From NCBI GenBank assembly GCA_016868205.1, contig VGHR01000008.1:1-52911 (forward strand): a DNA stretch of 52,911 bases, written 5' to 3'. A program made the translations under genes and the position numbers. A model generated the notes under the pieces. That model did not search any database. It was not told where the DNA came from and was given only the letters and a program-made list of their open reading frames with translations. Position 1 is the first letter of the stretch, and the number at the start of each line of letters is the position of its first letter. Below, piece after piece: positions 34,183 to 42,673 of this stretch. The DNA comes from Betaproteobacteria bacterium. Lineage in GTDB: Bacteria; Pseudomonadota; Gammaproteobacteria; Burkholderiales; Burkholderiaceae_C.

Positions 34183-35493
34183 ATGAGCTGGACGCTGGCA
34201 GCCTGGTTGCTCTTGGGCGGATCGACCGCGTTACTGCTCATTGGCATGCCGGTCGCTCTGACCTTTTTGGCGGTCAACCTCGTCGGGGCCTGGATCTACA
34301 TGGGCGGCGAGGCCGGCCTGGTGCAACTGGCCCGCAGCAGCGTCAGTTCGGTGGCCGCGTTTGCGCTGACGCCGATCCCGCTTTTTGTACTCATGGGTGA
34401 GGTGCTGTTTCATACCGGGCTGGCGCACAAGGTGATCGAGGGCATTGATCGCCTGATCACCCGTGTGCCCGGCCGGCTGGCGGTGGTGGCGGTGGTGGCC
34501 GGCACGGTCTTTTCAGCGATCTCTGGCTCGACGATTGCCACCACGGCCATGTTGGGCTCGCTGATGCTGCCAGTCATGCTCGCCCGGGGCTACCACCCGA
34601 GACTGGCCACCGGCCCGATCATGGCCATAGGCGCGGTGGATATGCTGATTCCGCCGTCGGCCCTGACGGTGCTGCTCGGCTCGCTCTCGGGTATTTCAAT
34701 TTCCAAGTTGCTGCTCGGCGGCATCGTGCCGGGCTTGATTTTGTCGGTGGCCTTCATTGCCTGGATCGTGTTGCGCGTCAAGCTCAATCCTGCGCTGGCG
34801 CCGGAGGAGAGGGAGGTCAGCGCGCACAAGGGTTGGGCGCGCTGGCATTTGCTCTTTGCCTATGTGCTGCCAACATTGTCGATTTTTGCGGTGGTGGTGG
34901 GCGCCCTGGCCGCCGGCTGGGCCACGCCGACCGAATGTGCGGCCCTTGGTGCTTTTGCCACCATGGTTTTGGCTGCGGCCTACCGCTGTCTGAGTTGGCA
35001 TGCCTTGCGACGCGCCCTGATGGGCACGGCTGGTATTTCCGGAATGATTTTGTTCATCATTCTGGGCGCCACCACTTTTGCGCAGCTGCTGTCTTTTTCA
35101 GGGGCGAGCAACGGGCTGGTGCAGTGGATCACCGGTCAGGGCTGGTCGAAGGAGGCGGTGGTGCTGGGCATGATGGCCCTGTTGATTTTTTTGGGTCTTT
35201 TTGTCGATCAGGTCAGCATGATGATGATCACGCTGCCCATCTTCATGCCGCTGGTCAACAGCCTGGGTATCGATCCGGTCTGGTTCGGCGTGATGTTCCT
35301 CATGTGCATGCAGTTGGGCTTGCTGTTGCCGCCCCACGGCTTGCTGCTCATGACCATGCGCGGGGTAGCTCCGCCGGAGGTCAGCACTCTCGATATATTT
35401 CGGGCCGTCGCCCCCTATGTGACCCTGAGCGTGTTGCTGCTGCTCGCCATGTTTTTCTGGCCCGCCATTGCCACCTGGTTGCCAGCGCTTTAG
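34183..35493 (+). CDS. TRAP transporter large permease (DctM family)
   Basis: The 436-residue protein has about 12 hydrophobic segments and is of normal length for DctM. Conserved features include GMPVALTFLAVNLVGAW, the FSAISGSTIATTAMLGSLMLPVML stretch near residue 106 and IGAVDMLIPPSALTVLLG near 148, which belong to the transport domain hairpins. It ends the iorAB-TRAP run. This subunit lacks the repeat insertion seen in the second TRAP system of the window. Confidence 0.93.
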   Translation: MSWTLAAWLLLGGSTALLLIGMPVALTFLAVNLVGAWIYMGGEAGLVQLARSSVSSVAAFALTPIPLFVLMGEVLFHTGLAHKVIEGIDRLITRVPGRLAVVAVVAGTVFSAISGSTIATTAMLGSLMLPVMLARGYHPRLATGPIMAIGAVDMLIPPSALTVLLGSLSGISISKLLLGGIVPGLILSVAFIAWIVLRVKLNPALAPEEREVSAHKGWARWHLLFAYVLPTLSIFAVVVGALAAGWATPTECAALGAFATMVLAAAYRCLSWHALRRALMGTAGISGMILFIILGATTFAQLLSFSGASNGLVQWITGQGWSKEAVVLGMMALLIFLGLFVDQVSMMMITLPIFMPLVNSLGIDPVWFGVMFLMCMQLGLLLPPHGLLLMTMRGVAPPEVSTLDIFRAVAPYVTLSVLLLLAMFFWPAIATWLPAL

Positions 35494-35555
35494 CTCCATG
35501 GGTCGCCCTATCGTCGCGATTCCGGCGGTGAAGAGGCGCCGCCCCTGGCGCGATG

Positions 35556-36374
35556 TCAGGCTCGAAAGCGCTTGCGCGTGAGGGCCAGGGCCAGGTAGAA
35601 GCTTGTGGCACCGTAGCTGAGTAACACCAGAAGATGCTGCGCGGCTTGCGCGGGCCATTGGCCCAGGAACAGGGGGCGCATCAATTCGACGGCCGCCGTC
35701 AAGGGCAGCCACTGCGATAGGGTGTGCAGCAGGGGTGGCAATTGCTCGCGTGGGAAGAACACGCCGCTCAAGAAGGTGGTGGGTGTCAGGTAGAGCGTGA
35801 AGTAGTAGGTGAAGAAGTCATAGCCCTTGGCCAGCGCATTGAAGATCAAGGCGATGCTGGCAAAGACCATGCCGTTCAGCGCCAGTAGGGGCAGGGCCAG
35901 CAGGACATAGGGGCTGTGACTGATTGACAGGGCCAGCATGACGCCCAGGATGACGACGGTGGCAAAAAGCGATTTGAAGCTGGCCCAGAGCATCTCGGCC
36001 ATCACCACATCGTCCAGATCGATGGGTGCATTCATGATGCTGTCCCAGGTGCGCTGTACCTGCATGCGTGAAAAGGCCGAGTACAGGGCCTCAAAGCTGG
36101 CCGCATTCATGGCGCTCATGCAGATCGAGCCGGAGGCCAGGAATACCAAATAGCTCACAGCCTGGCCGTTGGCTAGTTGCACCTGGCCCACCAGAGCCCC
36201 CAGCCCAAAACCGAAGGCCACCAGGGTGATCAGCGGCTCGGCGATATTGCCGATCAGGCTGGGCAGCATGAGCTTGCGCCAGACCAGCAGGTTGCGTCGG
36301 AACACAGGCACCCATCGCAGACTTGGCCTGGGCGAGCGCCAAATCGACAGGGGTGGGGTCGCCGTGGGCCGCAT
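35556..36374 (-). CDS. ABC-2 type permease (NodJ/DrrB-like)
   Basis: The 272-residue membrane protein has six transmembrane helices and the ABC-2 pattern (VPVFRRNLLVWRKLM at the N-terminus, then SFEALYSAFSRMQVQRTWDSIMNAPI near residue 104). The C-terminal part with FFPREQLPPLLHTLSQWLPLTAAVELMRPL is characteristic of the NodJ branch. It partners the ATPase gene; its ATG shares one base with the ATPase stop. The exported substrate is unknown. NodIJ-like pairs are widespread in beta-proteobacteria outside nodulation. Confidence 0.9.
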   Translation of the reverse strand: MRPTATPPLSIWRSPRPSLRWVPVFRRNLLVWRKLMLPSLIGNIAEPLITLVAFGFGLGALVGQVQLANGQAVSYLVFLASGSICMSAMNAASFEALYSAFSRMQVQRTWDSIMNAPIDLDDVVMAEMLWASFKSLFATVVILGVMLALSISHSPYVLLALPLLALNGMVFASIALIFNALAKGYDFFTYYFTLYLTPTTFLSGVFFPREQLPPLLHTLSQWLPLTAAVELMRPLFLGQWPAQAAQHLLVLLSYGATSFYLALALTRKRFRA

Positions 36375-37312
36375 CAGGACTCCTCCCGAATCTGGCGTCC
36401 GGTGAGCTTGAGAAACAGATCCTCGAGATTGGCCGGCCGACGCAGGGTGCGCAGCTGGGTCTGGCCCGATAGTGCCTGCAGCAGCGGCTGGGCGTTGCGG
36501 GTGTAGAAAAACACGGTCTCGCCGCTGATTTCGGTACGCGAGGCCAGAGCGCGAAGCGGCGAGTCGTGCAGGGCCAGCGCGCCGGCACCGTAGACCTCGA
36601 GCACTTCGGGCTCGAGCTCGCTGGCGATGAGCTCGCGCGGCCTGCCCTCGCACATCTTGCGGCCGTGGTCGATCACGATCAGCCGGTCGCACAGTCGCTC
36701 GGCTTCGTCCATGAAGTGCGTGGTCAGCAAGATGGAGGTGCCCTGTTGCACCAGTCGCTGCAGCCGCTCCCACATCAGGTGACGCGCCTGGGGGTCCAGG
36801 CCGGTGGTCGGCTCGTCAAGCAACAGCAAATCGGGCTGGTTAACCAGCGCCCGCGCCAGCGAAAGTCGTCTCTTCATGCCGCCGGAGAGTTCGCTGATCC
36901 GTGCGTGTGCCTTGCTACTCAGGGCCGAGAACTCCAGTAGCTTGGGGATGCGCGGCTGGATCTGGGCATCGCGCAGACCGAAGTAGCGGCCAAAGACCAG
37001 CAGATTCTCGGCGCAGGAAAAATCGGGATCGAGGCTGTCGAACTGGCTCACGATGCCCATACGCGCCTTGATGGCCAGTTGATCCTGCGGCATGTGCAGC
37101 GTCGCGCCGCTGCCATGAAATTCGACCTGGCCTTCGTCGGCATGGATCAGCCCCAGGCACATGCGCACCGTGGTGGTTTTACCGGCCCCGTTGGGCCCGA
37201 TCAGGCCCATACACTGTCCGGGCTCGATGTCGAAGGACAACTTGTCCACGACGGTCTGGTCGCCGTAGCGCTTGCTGAGCTGGCGAACCGAGAAAAGCGG
37301 GCGAGCTGGCAT
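36374..37312 (-). CDS. ABC transporter ATP-binding protein (NodI-like)
   Basis: The 312-residue ATPase has Walker A GLIGPNGAGKTTT, Q-loop GIVSQFDSLDPDFSCAENL, signature LSGGMKRRLSLARAL and Walker B LLLLDEPTTGLDPQ, ending with the helical domain typical of NodI/DrrA ATPases. I chose ATG 37312 (MPARPLFSVRQLSKRYGD); a GTG at 37345 would add 11 residues and lacks a ribosome site. It is translationally coupled to the permease. The upstream coaX gene is in the same orientation with about 66 bases between. Confidence 0.9.
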   Translation of the reverse strand: MPARPLFSVRQLSKRYGDQTVVDKLSFDIEPGQCMGLIGPNGAGKTTTVRMCLGLIHADEGQVEFHGSGATLHMPQDQLAIKARMGIVSQFDSLDPDFSCAENLLVFGRYFGLRDAQIQPRIPKLLEFSALSSKAHARISELSGGMKRRLSLARALVNQPDLLLLDEPTTGLDPQARHLMWERLQRLVQQGTSILLTTHFMDEAERLCDRLIVIDHGRKMCEGRPRELIASELEPEVLEVYGAGALALHDSPLRALASRTEISGETVFFYTRNAQPLLQALSGQTQLRTLRRPANLEDLFLKLTGRQIREES

Positions 37313-37378
37313 GCCGGCGATTGTGCCCTCTGGCCTTGCAGTCACAGGGTCGGATGTCGCGGCACGATCAGCCTGGGT

Positions 37379-38149
37379 TTAACTGCGGGCCAGTCGCCGC
37401 GAGGCGATCTCCAGCAGGCCATCAAAGATCAGGGTGTCGACCAACTCGAAGGGCAGTTGCATGCTGGGCACCATTTTCCAGCCGGCCCCGCCGGTCATGA
37501 TGCACGCTGGCATCTGTCCACAGCGCTTGATGACATTTTCGACCATGCGTTCGATGGCCCCGGCAATGGCGAAGGTGCCGCCGCTGGTCAGGGCATCACT
37601 GGTGTTGGTGGGGAAGTCTCGCACCTCGCCCGTGGGCACATGCAGACCGGCCGTTCCCGACTCGAGTGCGCGCAGCATGATGCCGTGGCCGGGCAGGATC
37701 AGGCCACCGAGGAAGCGGCCCTGCGCGTCGATGGCCTCGACGGTGACGGCCGTGCCGACCATGGCTACCACGCAGGGGGCCTGCTCGCCGCGCGAGAGCA
37801 GGCGGTGGCGGGCCCCGATCATGGCCACCCAGCGGTCCGAGCCGAGTCGCGTCGGGTGATCGTAGCCGTTGCTCACGCCGGCTTCTTCTGCGCTGGCGAT
37901 CACCCAACTGGGCATCACCTCCCAGTGTTCCATCTGGTCCATGACGCGGCGCTTGACGGGGTCACCGGCCACGATGCAGCCCAGAATGTGTTGCGGCGGC
38001 GGTAGAGACTGCCATTCCTGGTCGGCCAGTTTTTCAATGTTCTCGAGAAAAACCGCGCCCTGGGCCAGCAGTCGCGCGCTGGGCCGGGGGGCTTCATAAA
38101 CCGCCCATTTCAGTCGGGTATTGCCTACATCCAGGGCCAGGAAAGTCAT
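37379..38149 (-). CDS. coaX: Type III pantothenate kinase
   Basis: The 256-residue ASKHA-fold kinase performs the first step of coenzyme A synthesis. Motifs are [15 protein letters not shown] (phosphate 1), [18 protein letters not shown] (near residue 97), a [14 protein letters not shown] phosphate loop with the usual GTA, and [18 protein letters not shown] 38149 gives the family N-terminus. In many Burkholderiales coaX follows birA; here the upstream neighbour is instead the divergent TRAP operon, so the usual partner is absent from this window. Confidence 0.95.
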   Translation of the reverse strand: MTFLALDVGNTRLKWAVYEAPRPSARLLAQGAVFLENIEKLADQEWQSLPPPQHILGCIVAGDPVKRRVMDQMEHWEVMPSWVIASAEEAGVSNGYDHPTRLGSDRWVAMIGARHRLLSRGEQAPCVVAMVGTAVTVEAIDAQGRFLGGLILPGHGIMLRALESGTAGLHVPTGEVRDFPTNTSDALTSGGTFAIAGAIERMVENVIKRCGQMPACIMTGGAGWKMVPSMQLPFELVDTLIFDGLLEIASRRLARS

Positions 38150-38343
38150 GGTCGCACGCTAAGTCAGGCAGATTCAGAGGGTGTATTGCCCTTGGACATT
38201 ACTGAGATTTTGCACCAGTCCTAACATCCTCCGAGGTTTCCTCCGTGGAACTTTGTGGCAACGGGGGCCTGTATCGGCGCAGTGTTCCTGCGCCTCTGGG
38301 CTCGCTACGTAGTAACCCTCTGATCAAGGGCTGCGGGAGGTCC

Positions 38344-38361
38344 TGACAATTAATTCTGTCA
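38344..38361. promoter_or_regulatory. Inverted repeat TGACA-N8-TGTCA upstream of TRAP operon
   Basis: A perfect 5-base inverted repeat with an AT-rich 8-base spacer lies about 24 bases before the ATG of the TRAP binding protein, in the 235-base gap divergent from coaX. It overlaps the likely leader and could be an operator. No regulator gene is adjacent and no specific family is implied. The remainder of the 38150-38384 gap shows no further clear element. Confidence 0.35.
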
Positions 38362-38384
38362 ATTCATCCTCAAGGAGACTTTTC

Positions 38385-39530
38385 ATGACCCCAACCACCG
38401 CCGGCCGCCGCGGCCTGCTTAAGGGCGCTGCTGTCGCAGCAGGCGCTCTGTCGGCGCCGATGATTGCGACCGCCCAGACCGCCACTCTCCGCTTTCAGAG
38501 CACCTGGCCGGCCAAGGACATCTTTCATGAGTTCGCCAATGACTTTGCCAAAAAGGTCAATGACATGGCCAGTGGCCGTCTGCGGATCGAGGTCTTGCCC
38601 GCCGGTGCGGTGGTGCCGGCCTTCCAGCTGCTCGATGCGGTCAACAAGGGCACGCTCGACGGCGGCCATGGTGTGGTGGCCTACCACTACGGCAAGAACA
38701 CGGCGCTGGCCCTGTGGGGGTCTGGCCCGGCCTTCGGCATGGACCCCAATATGGTGCTGTCCTGGCACTATTACGGTGGCGGCAAGGCCCTGCTGGAGGA
38801 AATCTACAAAAGCCTGAACATCGATGTGGTGTCCTACCTGTACGGCCCCATGCCCACTCAGCCCCTGGGCTGGTTCAAGAAGCCGATCGCCAATGTAGGC
38901 CAAATCAAGGGCCTGAAGTTCCGAACTGTCGGACTGGCCGTGGATGTGTTCAAGGAGTTGGGCGCGGCGGTCAACCCGCTGCCCGGCGGCGAGATCGTGC
39001 CGGCGCTCGACCGCGGCCTGATCGATGCGGCCGAGTTCAACAACGCTTCGTCCGACCGGGTGCTCGGCTTTCCTGATGTCACCAAGAACTGCATGCTGCA
39101 GAGCTTTCACCAGTCGGGTGAGCAATTCGAGATTTTGTTCAACAAGGCCAAACTCGAAGCGCTGCCGGCTGAGCTCAGGGCCATCATCGACTATGCGGTG
39201 CAAGCCTCCAGCGCAGACTTCAGCTGGAAAGCCATCGACCGCAACTCCAAAGACTACATCGAGCTCAAGACCAAAGACAAGGTCAACTTCTACAAGACGC
39301 CCGATGCCATTTTGCGCGCCCAGCTTGACGCCTGGGACAAAGTGACCGCAGCCAAGTCGACTGAGAATCCATTCTTCAAGCGGGTGATGGACTCCCAGCG
39401 TGCCTTTGCCCGGCGCGCCGGCTCCTGGCAGAACGACTATATGGTTGACTTCAAGATGGCCTGGAACCGTTACTTCAGGCAGCCGGCCCGCCCGGCGCAG
39501 GCGGCCCAGCAACCTGCCAAGAAGTCCTGA
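38385..39530 (+). CDS. TRAP solute-binding protein, TakP-like, Tat signal
   Basis: The 381-residue periplasmic protein begins with a probable Tat signal (RR at residues 8-9, GRRGLLKGAAVAAGALSAP). The mature DctP-type domain has GRLRIEVLPAGAVVPAFQLLDAVNKGTLDGGHG and KGLKFRTVGLAVDVFKELGAAVNPLPGGEIVPALDRGLIDAAEF. These features match the TakP/mannitol-chloroaromatic-type TRAP group that often binds 2-oxo acids. AAGGAG lies before ATG 38385. A terminator-like hairpin follows the gene, separating it from the two permease genes. Confidence 0.93.
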   Translation: MTPTTAGRRGLLKGAAVAAGALSAPMIATAQTATLRFQSTWPAKDIFHEFANDFAKKVNDMASGRLRIEVLPAGAVVPAFQLLDAVNKGTLDGGHGVVAYHYGKNTALALWGSGPAFGMDPNMVLSWHYYGGGKALLEEIYKSLNIDVVSYLYGPMPTQPLGWFKKPIANVGQIKGLKFRTVGLAVDVFKELGAAVNPLPGGEIVPALDRGLIDAAEFNNASSDRVLGFPDVTKNCMLQSFHQSGEQFEILFNKAKLEALPAELRAIIDYAVQASSADFSWKAIDRNSKDYIELKTKDKVNFYKTPDAILRAQLDAWDKVTAAKSTENPFFKRVMDSQRAFARRAGSWQNDYMVDFKMAWNRYFRQPARPAQAAQQPAKKS

Positions 39531-39551
39531 TTTCCGAAAGGGGCTTGATTC

Positions 39552-39587
39552 GGCCGCCGGCAGCCCCGGCGGCCTTTTCCGTTTTTT
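39552..39587 (+). terminator. Hairpin plus T-tract between binding protein and DctQ genes
   Basis: A perfect 9-base stem (GGCCGCCGG at 39552-39560, CCGGCGGCC at 39566-39574) with a five-base loop is followed by TTTT and, two bases on, TTTTTT. This is a convincing intrinsic terminator 22 bases after the TRAP binding-protein stop. Partial read-through would give more binding protein than permease. Confidence 0.85.
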
Positions 39588-39626
39588 GTACGCCTTCGGA
39601 GGCCCGGTCAAGACTGGGCATGGACA

Positions 39627-40226
39627 ATGAAAAATCTACTGCTCGCAGTTGATCGGGCATCCACTTGGATCGGACAGGCTTTTGCCTGGCTGATCGTTGT
39701 TTTGACCTGCCTGATTTCCTGGGAGGTCTATTCGCGGTACATCATCAACAACCCTCATGACTGGGCCCTCGATGCCCAGCTGATGATGTATGGCACTTTG
39801 TTCATGCTGGCCGGCGCCTACACCCTGGCCAAAAATGGCCATGTGCGCGGTGATGTGCTGTACGGCTTTTTCCAGCCCCGCACCCAGGCCTGGATCGACC
39901 TGATTCTCTACGGGCTCTTTTTTCTGCCCGGCATCGTGGCGCTGACCTGGGCCGGCTGGACATTTGCCAACGAATCGCTGGCCATCCGCGAAAGCACCTT
40001 CTCGGCCACGCCGCTGCCGCTGTATCCGTTCAAATTCATGATCCCCCTGGCTGGCTTCATGCTCCTCCTGCAAGGGGTGGTAGAGATCGTGCGCTGCATT
40101 CAGTGCATCCGCGACGGCCAGTGGCCCTCGCGGGAGCAGGATGTCGAGGAAGTTGATGTGGACAAGCTCAAGCAGATGGTCAAGGCCGAGGACATCAACG
40201 CCGTTTCGTCCGGAGGTGCACGATGA
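39627..40226 (+). CDS. TRAP transporter small permease (DctQ-like)
   Basis: The 199-residue subunit has four transmembrane helices (first near residues 15-35), with family motifs SWEVYSRYIINNPHDWALDAQLMMYGTLFMLAGAYTLA and NGHVRGDVLYG. A charged C-terminal tail (EQDVEEVDVDKLKQMVKAED) faces the cytosol. The DctM start overlaps its stop as ATGA, so stoichiometric synthesis is likely. Confidence 0.91.
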   Translation: MKNLLLAVDRASTWIGQAFAWLIVVLTCLISWEVYSRYIINNPHDWALDAQLMMYGTLFMLAGAYTLAKNGHVRGDVLYGFFQPRTQAWIDLILYGLFFLPGIVALTWAGWTFANESLAIRESTFSATPLPLYPFKFMIPLAGFMLLLQGVVEIVRCIQCIRDGQWPSREQDVEEVDVDKLKQMVKAEDINAVSSGGAR

Positions 40227-42541
40227 TCCGGGTTCGCAAGGAGCAGTGGTTCGGCTTCAGCCTGATGGCTCTGATCATCGCCGGCACGGCGGTGATGCTG
40301 CTGGCCGCCGATCAGCTTAGTACGGGTCATCTGGGTCTGATGATGCTGGCGCTTGTGGTGGTGGCCATCATGTTGGGTTTCCCGACCGCTTTCACCCTGA
40401 TGGGCATGGGCATGATCTTCACCTGGCTGGCCTATGAGCGCGACACCGGCAAGACGCTCACGCTGATGGTGCAGTCGGCCTTCAAGGTGATGGGCAACGA
40501 TGTGCTCATTTCCATTCCGCTCTTTGTTTTTATGGGCTATCTGGTCGAGCGGGCCAACCTGATCGACAAGCTTTTCCGCAGCTTGCATCTGGCGCTGGCC
40601 CGGGTGCCCGGTTCGCTGGCGGTGGCCACTCTCTTTACTTGCGCGGTGTTTGCCACCGCCACGGGCATCGTCGGTGCAGTGGTGACTCTGATGGGCCTGC
40701 TGGCCCTGCCGCAAATGCTCAAGGGCGGGTATGATGTGCGCGTCTCGGCCGGCGCGATCACCGCCGGAGGCTGTTTGGGCATTCTCATTCCGCCCTCGGT
40801 CATGCTCATCGTTTATGGTGCCACCGCCGGTGTCTCGGTGGTCCAGCTCTATGCCGGCGCCTTTTTCCCGGGCTTGATGTTGGCGGGCCTCTACATCCTC
40901 TATGTGATTCTGCTGGCCAAGATCAAGCCCCATCTGATGCCGCCCCTGACCGCCGAGCAGCGTTTTGTGCCCTTGTCGCCCGCTCTGGACCGGCTCTCGC
41001 GTGATGTCTCGCCGCTGGCCTTGCCCGGTCTGCTGCGCGGCGGCTCTGTGTTGCGTGATCAGTCGAGCTATCTGCGCAAGCAGTGGGGGGTGGTGCTCTT
41101 GCCGCTTCTGTTTTTCCTGCTCGTCTCCGGCTGGTCCTGGCATCTTAATACCAAGCCGCCGGAGGCCCAGGTCGCCGTTTCGGCCGCTGGTGGTGTGGCC
41201 GAAACGGCCGGTGCTGAATCGACCGAAAAGGCCCAGGAGGCCGGCGGTGTCAAGGAGCCGCAGGCCGCCGATTCAGGGGTCAAGGAACCCCCGGGGGCCG
41301 ACACGGGTGTGAAAGAGCCACCGGGTGCCGATGCCGGCGTCAAGGAACCGCCCGGGGCCGAATCGGGCGTGAAAGAACCGCCGGGTGCCGATGCCGGCCT
41401 GAAGGAGCCCCCTGGATCAGCCGGTGGCGTGAGGGAGCCCCCGGGCGCCGAGGCGAGCTTGAAGGAACCCGCAGGTGCGGGGGGTGTTAAAGAGCCTCCT
41501 GCGCAGGGGGCCCCGGCCGCAGCCGGTGGTGTGTCGGAGCCGGCGGCCGCCGATCAAACGGCCGCGGCGCAAGCGGCCCCTGCTGAGCGGTCCGAGCCCA
41601 CCCGTGGTTTCTGGATCGGTCTGGGCGTCGGGGCGCTGGCCCTGATCGGCTTTTATGCCCTGCTGACTTTCCAGCGTCTTGAGATCTTCAAGATGCTGCT
41701 GCAAAGCTTTTTCCCGCTGGTGGTGCTCATCCTGTCGGTGCTGGGCTCGATCGTCCTGGGCCTGGCCACGCCGACCGAGGCAGCAGCGGTGGGTGCTTTT
41801 GGTGGTTATTTGCTGGCGGCCATTTATGCGGTGATCAACAAGCGCAAGGAGGGCCGCAATGGGGTGTTCCTGGCCTGGTTGGTGTTGTGGGCGCCAGCCC
41901 TGCTTTCGATCCTCTGGTTTTTACTCGAAGGTCAGGGCCTCTTGTCGACCAAGTTGCCGCCGGCATTGGGGCTAATAGGCGCCCTGGGCGTGCTCTTCTG
42001 GGCGCTGCTGGCCTACCGGCAGGCTGGCTTGCAGTCTGAGGTCAAGGAGTCGGTGTTCCTGACGGCCAAGACCAGTGCGATGGTGTGTTGGCTGTTTGTG
42101 GGCAGCGCCATCTTTTCGGCCGCCTTTGCCTTGCTGGGCGGGCAGGAGCTGGTCGAGAAGTGGGTCATGTCGATGAACCTGAGCAAGACCGAGTTTCTCA
42201 TCCTCAGTCAGGTCATCATCTTTATCCTGGGCTGGCCGCTGGAGTGGACCGAGATCATTGTGATCTTCATGCCGATCTTCATCCCTTTGCTGGACAATTT
42301 TGGGGTTGACCCGCTGTTCTTCGGTTTGTTGGTGGCCTTGAATCTACAGACCGCTTTCTTGAGCCCGCCGGTCGCTATGGCAGCCTTCTATCTCAAAGGG
42401 GTCAGTCCGCCCCATGTCACGCTCAACCAGATCTTTGCCGGCATGATGCCCTTCATGGCCATTCAGGTCCTGGCCGTCGTGATGCTCTACAACTTCCCGG
42501 CCATTGGGATGTGGCTGCCGCAGGTGCTCTACGGCCGCTGA
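40223..42541 (+). CDS. TRAP large permease (DctM-like) with tandem-repeat insertion
   Basis: The 772-residue protein is far longer than a standard DctM (about 430). The N-terminal half (residues 1-250) contains the normal hairpin helices with ATGIVGAVVTLMGLLALPQML and GGCLGILIPPSVMLIVYGA. The C-terminal part resumes near residue 460 with membrane helices and LGLATPTEAAAVGAFGGYL. In between lies a soluble stretch: a helix at residues 288-310, then a low-complexity region of about 130 residues rich in Gly, Val, Lys, Glu and Pro, including nine ten-residue repeats. The reading frame is intact. The membrane core probably still transports; the insertion has no recognised function. Confidence 0.88.
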   Translation: MIRVRKEQWFGFSLMALIIAGTAVMLLAADQLSTGHLGLMMLALVVVAIMLGFPTAFTLMGMGMIFTWLAYERDTGKTLTLMVQSAFKVMGNDVLISIPLFVFMGYLVERANLIDKLFRSLHLALARVPGSLAVATLFTCAVFATATGIVGAVVTLMGLLALPQMLKGGYDVRVSAGAITAGGCLGILIPPSVMLIVYGATAGVSVVQLYAGAFFPGLMLAGLYILYVILLAKIKPHLMPPLTAEQRFVPLSPALDRLSRDVSPLALPGLLRGGSVLRDQSSYLRKQWGVVLLPLLFFLLVSGWSWHLNTKPPEAQVAVSAAGGVAETAGAESTEKAQEAGGVKEPQAADSGVKEPPGADTGVKEPPGADAGVKEPPGAESGVKEPPGADAGLKEPPGSAGGVREPPGAEASLKEPAGAGGVKEPPAQGAPAAAGGVSEPAAADQTAAAQAAPAERSEPTRGFWIGLGVGALALIGFYALLTFQRLEIFKMLLQSFFPLVVLILSVLGSIVLGLATPTEAAAVGAFGGYLLAAIYAVINKRKEGRNGVFLAWLVLWAPALLSILWFLLEGQGLLSTKLPPALGLIGALGVLFWALLAYRQAGLQSEVKESVFLTAKTSAMVCWLFVGSAIFSAAFALLGGQELVEKWVMSMNLSKTEFLILSQVIIFILGWPLEWTEIIVIFMPIFIPLLDNFGVDPLFFGLLVALNLQTAFLSPPVAMAAFYLKGVSPPHVTLNQIFAGMMPFMAIQVLAVVMLYNFPAIGMWLPQVLYGR
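41246..41512 (+). repeat. Nine tandem 30-base units inside the DctM gene
   Basis: The DNA encodes consecutive units of the form GVKEPPGAD(A/S/T), with some variation (for example GLKEPPGSAG, GVREPPGAEA, SLKEPAGAG). Codon usage differs between copies, with third-base changes in most units, so the array is old enough to have diverged but still close to a 30-base period. It occupies residues about 342-430 of the protein. Confidence 0.93.
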
Positions 42542-42559
42542 GCCGGGTGTGGCCCGCGC

Positions 42560-42583
42560 AAAGCGCCTCGAAAGAGGCGCTTT
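42560..42583 (+). terminator. Perfect hairpin with GAAA tetraloop after TRAP operon
   Basis: AAAGCGCCTC (42560-42569) pairs perfectly with GAGGCGCTTT (42574-42583) around a GAAA tetraloop, 19 bases after the DctM stop. The stem ends in TTT followed by GCCC, a short U-tract. It is a likely intrinsic terminator of the TRAP operon. Confidence 0.75.
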
Positions 42584-42630
42584 GCCCTTGCGGGGCAGGT
42601 CGATCGGGCTGGCGATCGGTTATATTGACG

Positions 42631-42646
42631 TTGACGTAAACGTCAA
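42631..42646. promoter_or_regulatory. Palindromic operator upstream of icmF, MerR/LiuR-like
   Basis: TTGACGTAAACGTCAA is a perfect inverted repeat (TTGACGT-AA-ACGTCAA). A further copy of TTGACG lies directly before it at 42625-42630. The form resembles the reconstructed recognition sequence of LiuR, a MerR-family regulator of branched-chain amino acid and acyl-CoA degradation, which fits the enzyme encoded downstream. It lies 28 bases before the start codon, overlapping the likely promoter. Confidence 0.6.
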
Positions 42647-42673
42647 TCAAGGTTCTAGACGGAGATCTGCCCC

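Noticed and set aside
35494..35555. A possible terminator between the TRAP large permease and the NodJ-like gene
   Set aside because: Only a weak GC-rich stem without a T-run was visible.
41246..41512. The repeat array considered as a CRISPR or other spaced-repeat array
   Set aside because: The units are contiguous, in frame and translated inside DctM; there are no spacers and no cas genes.
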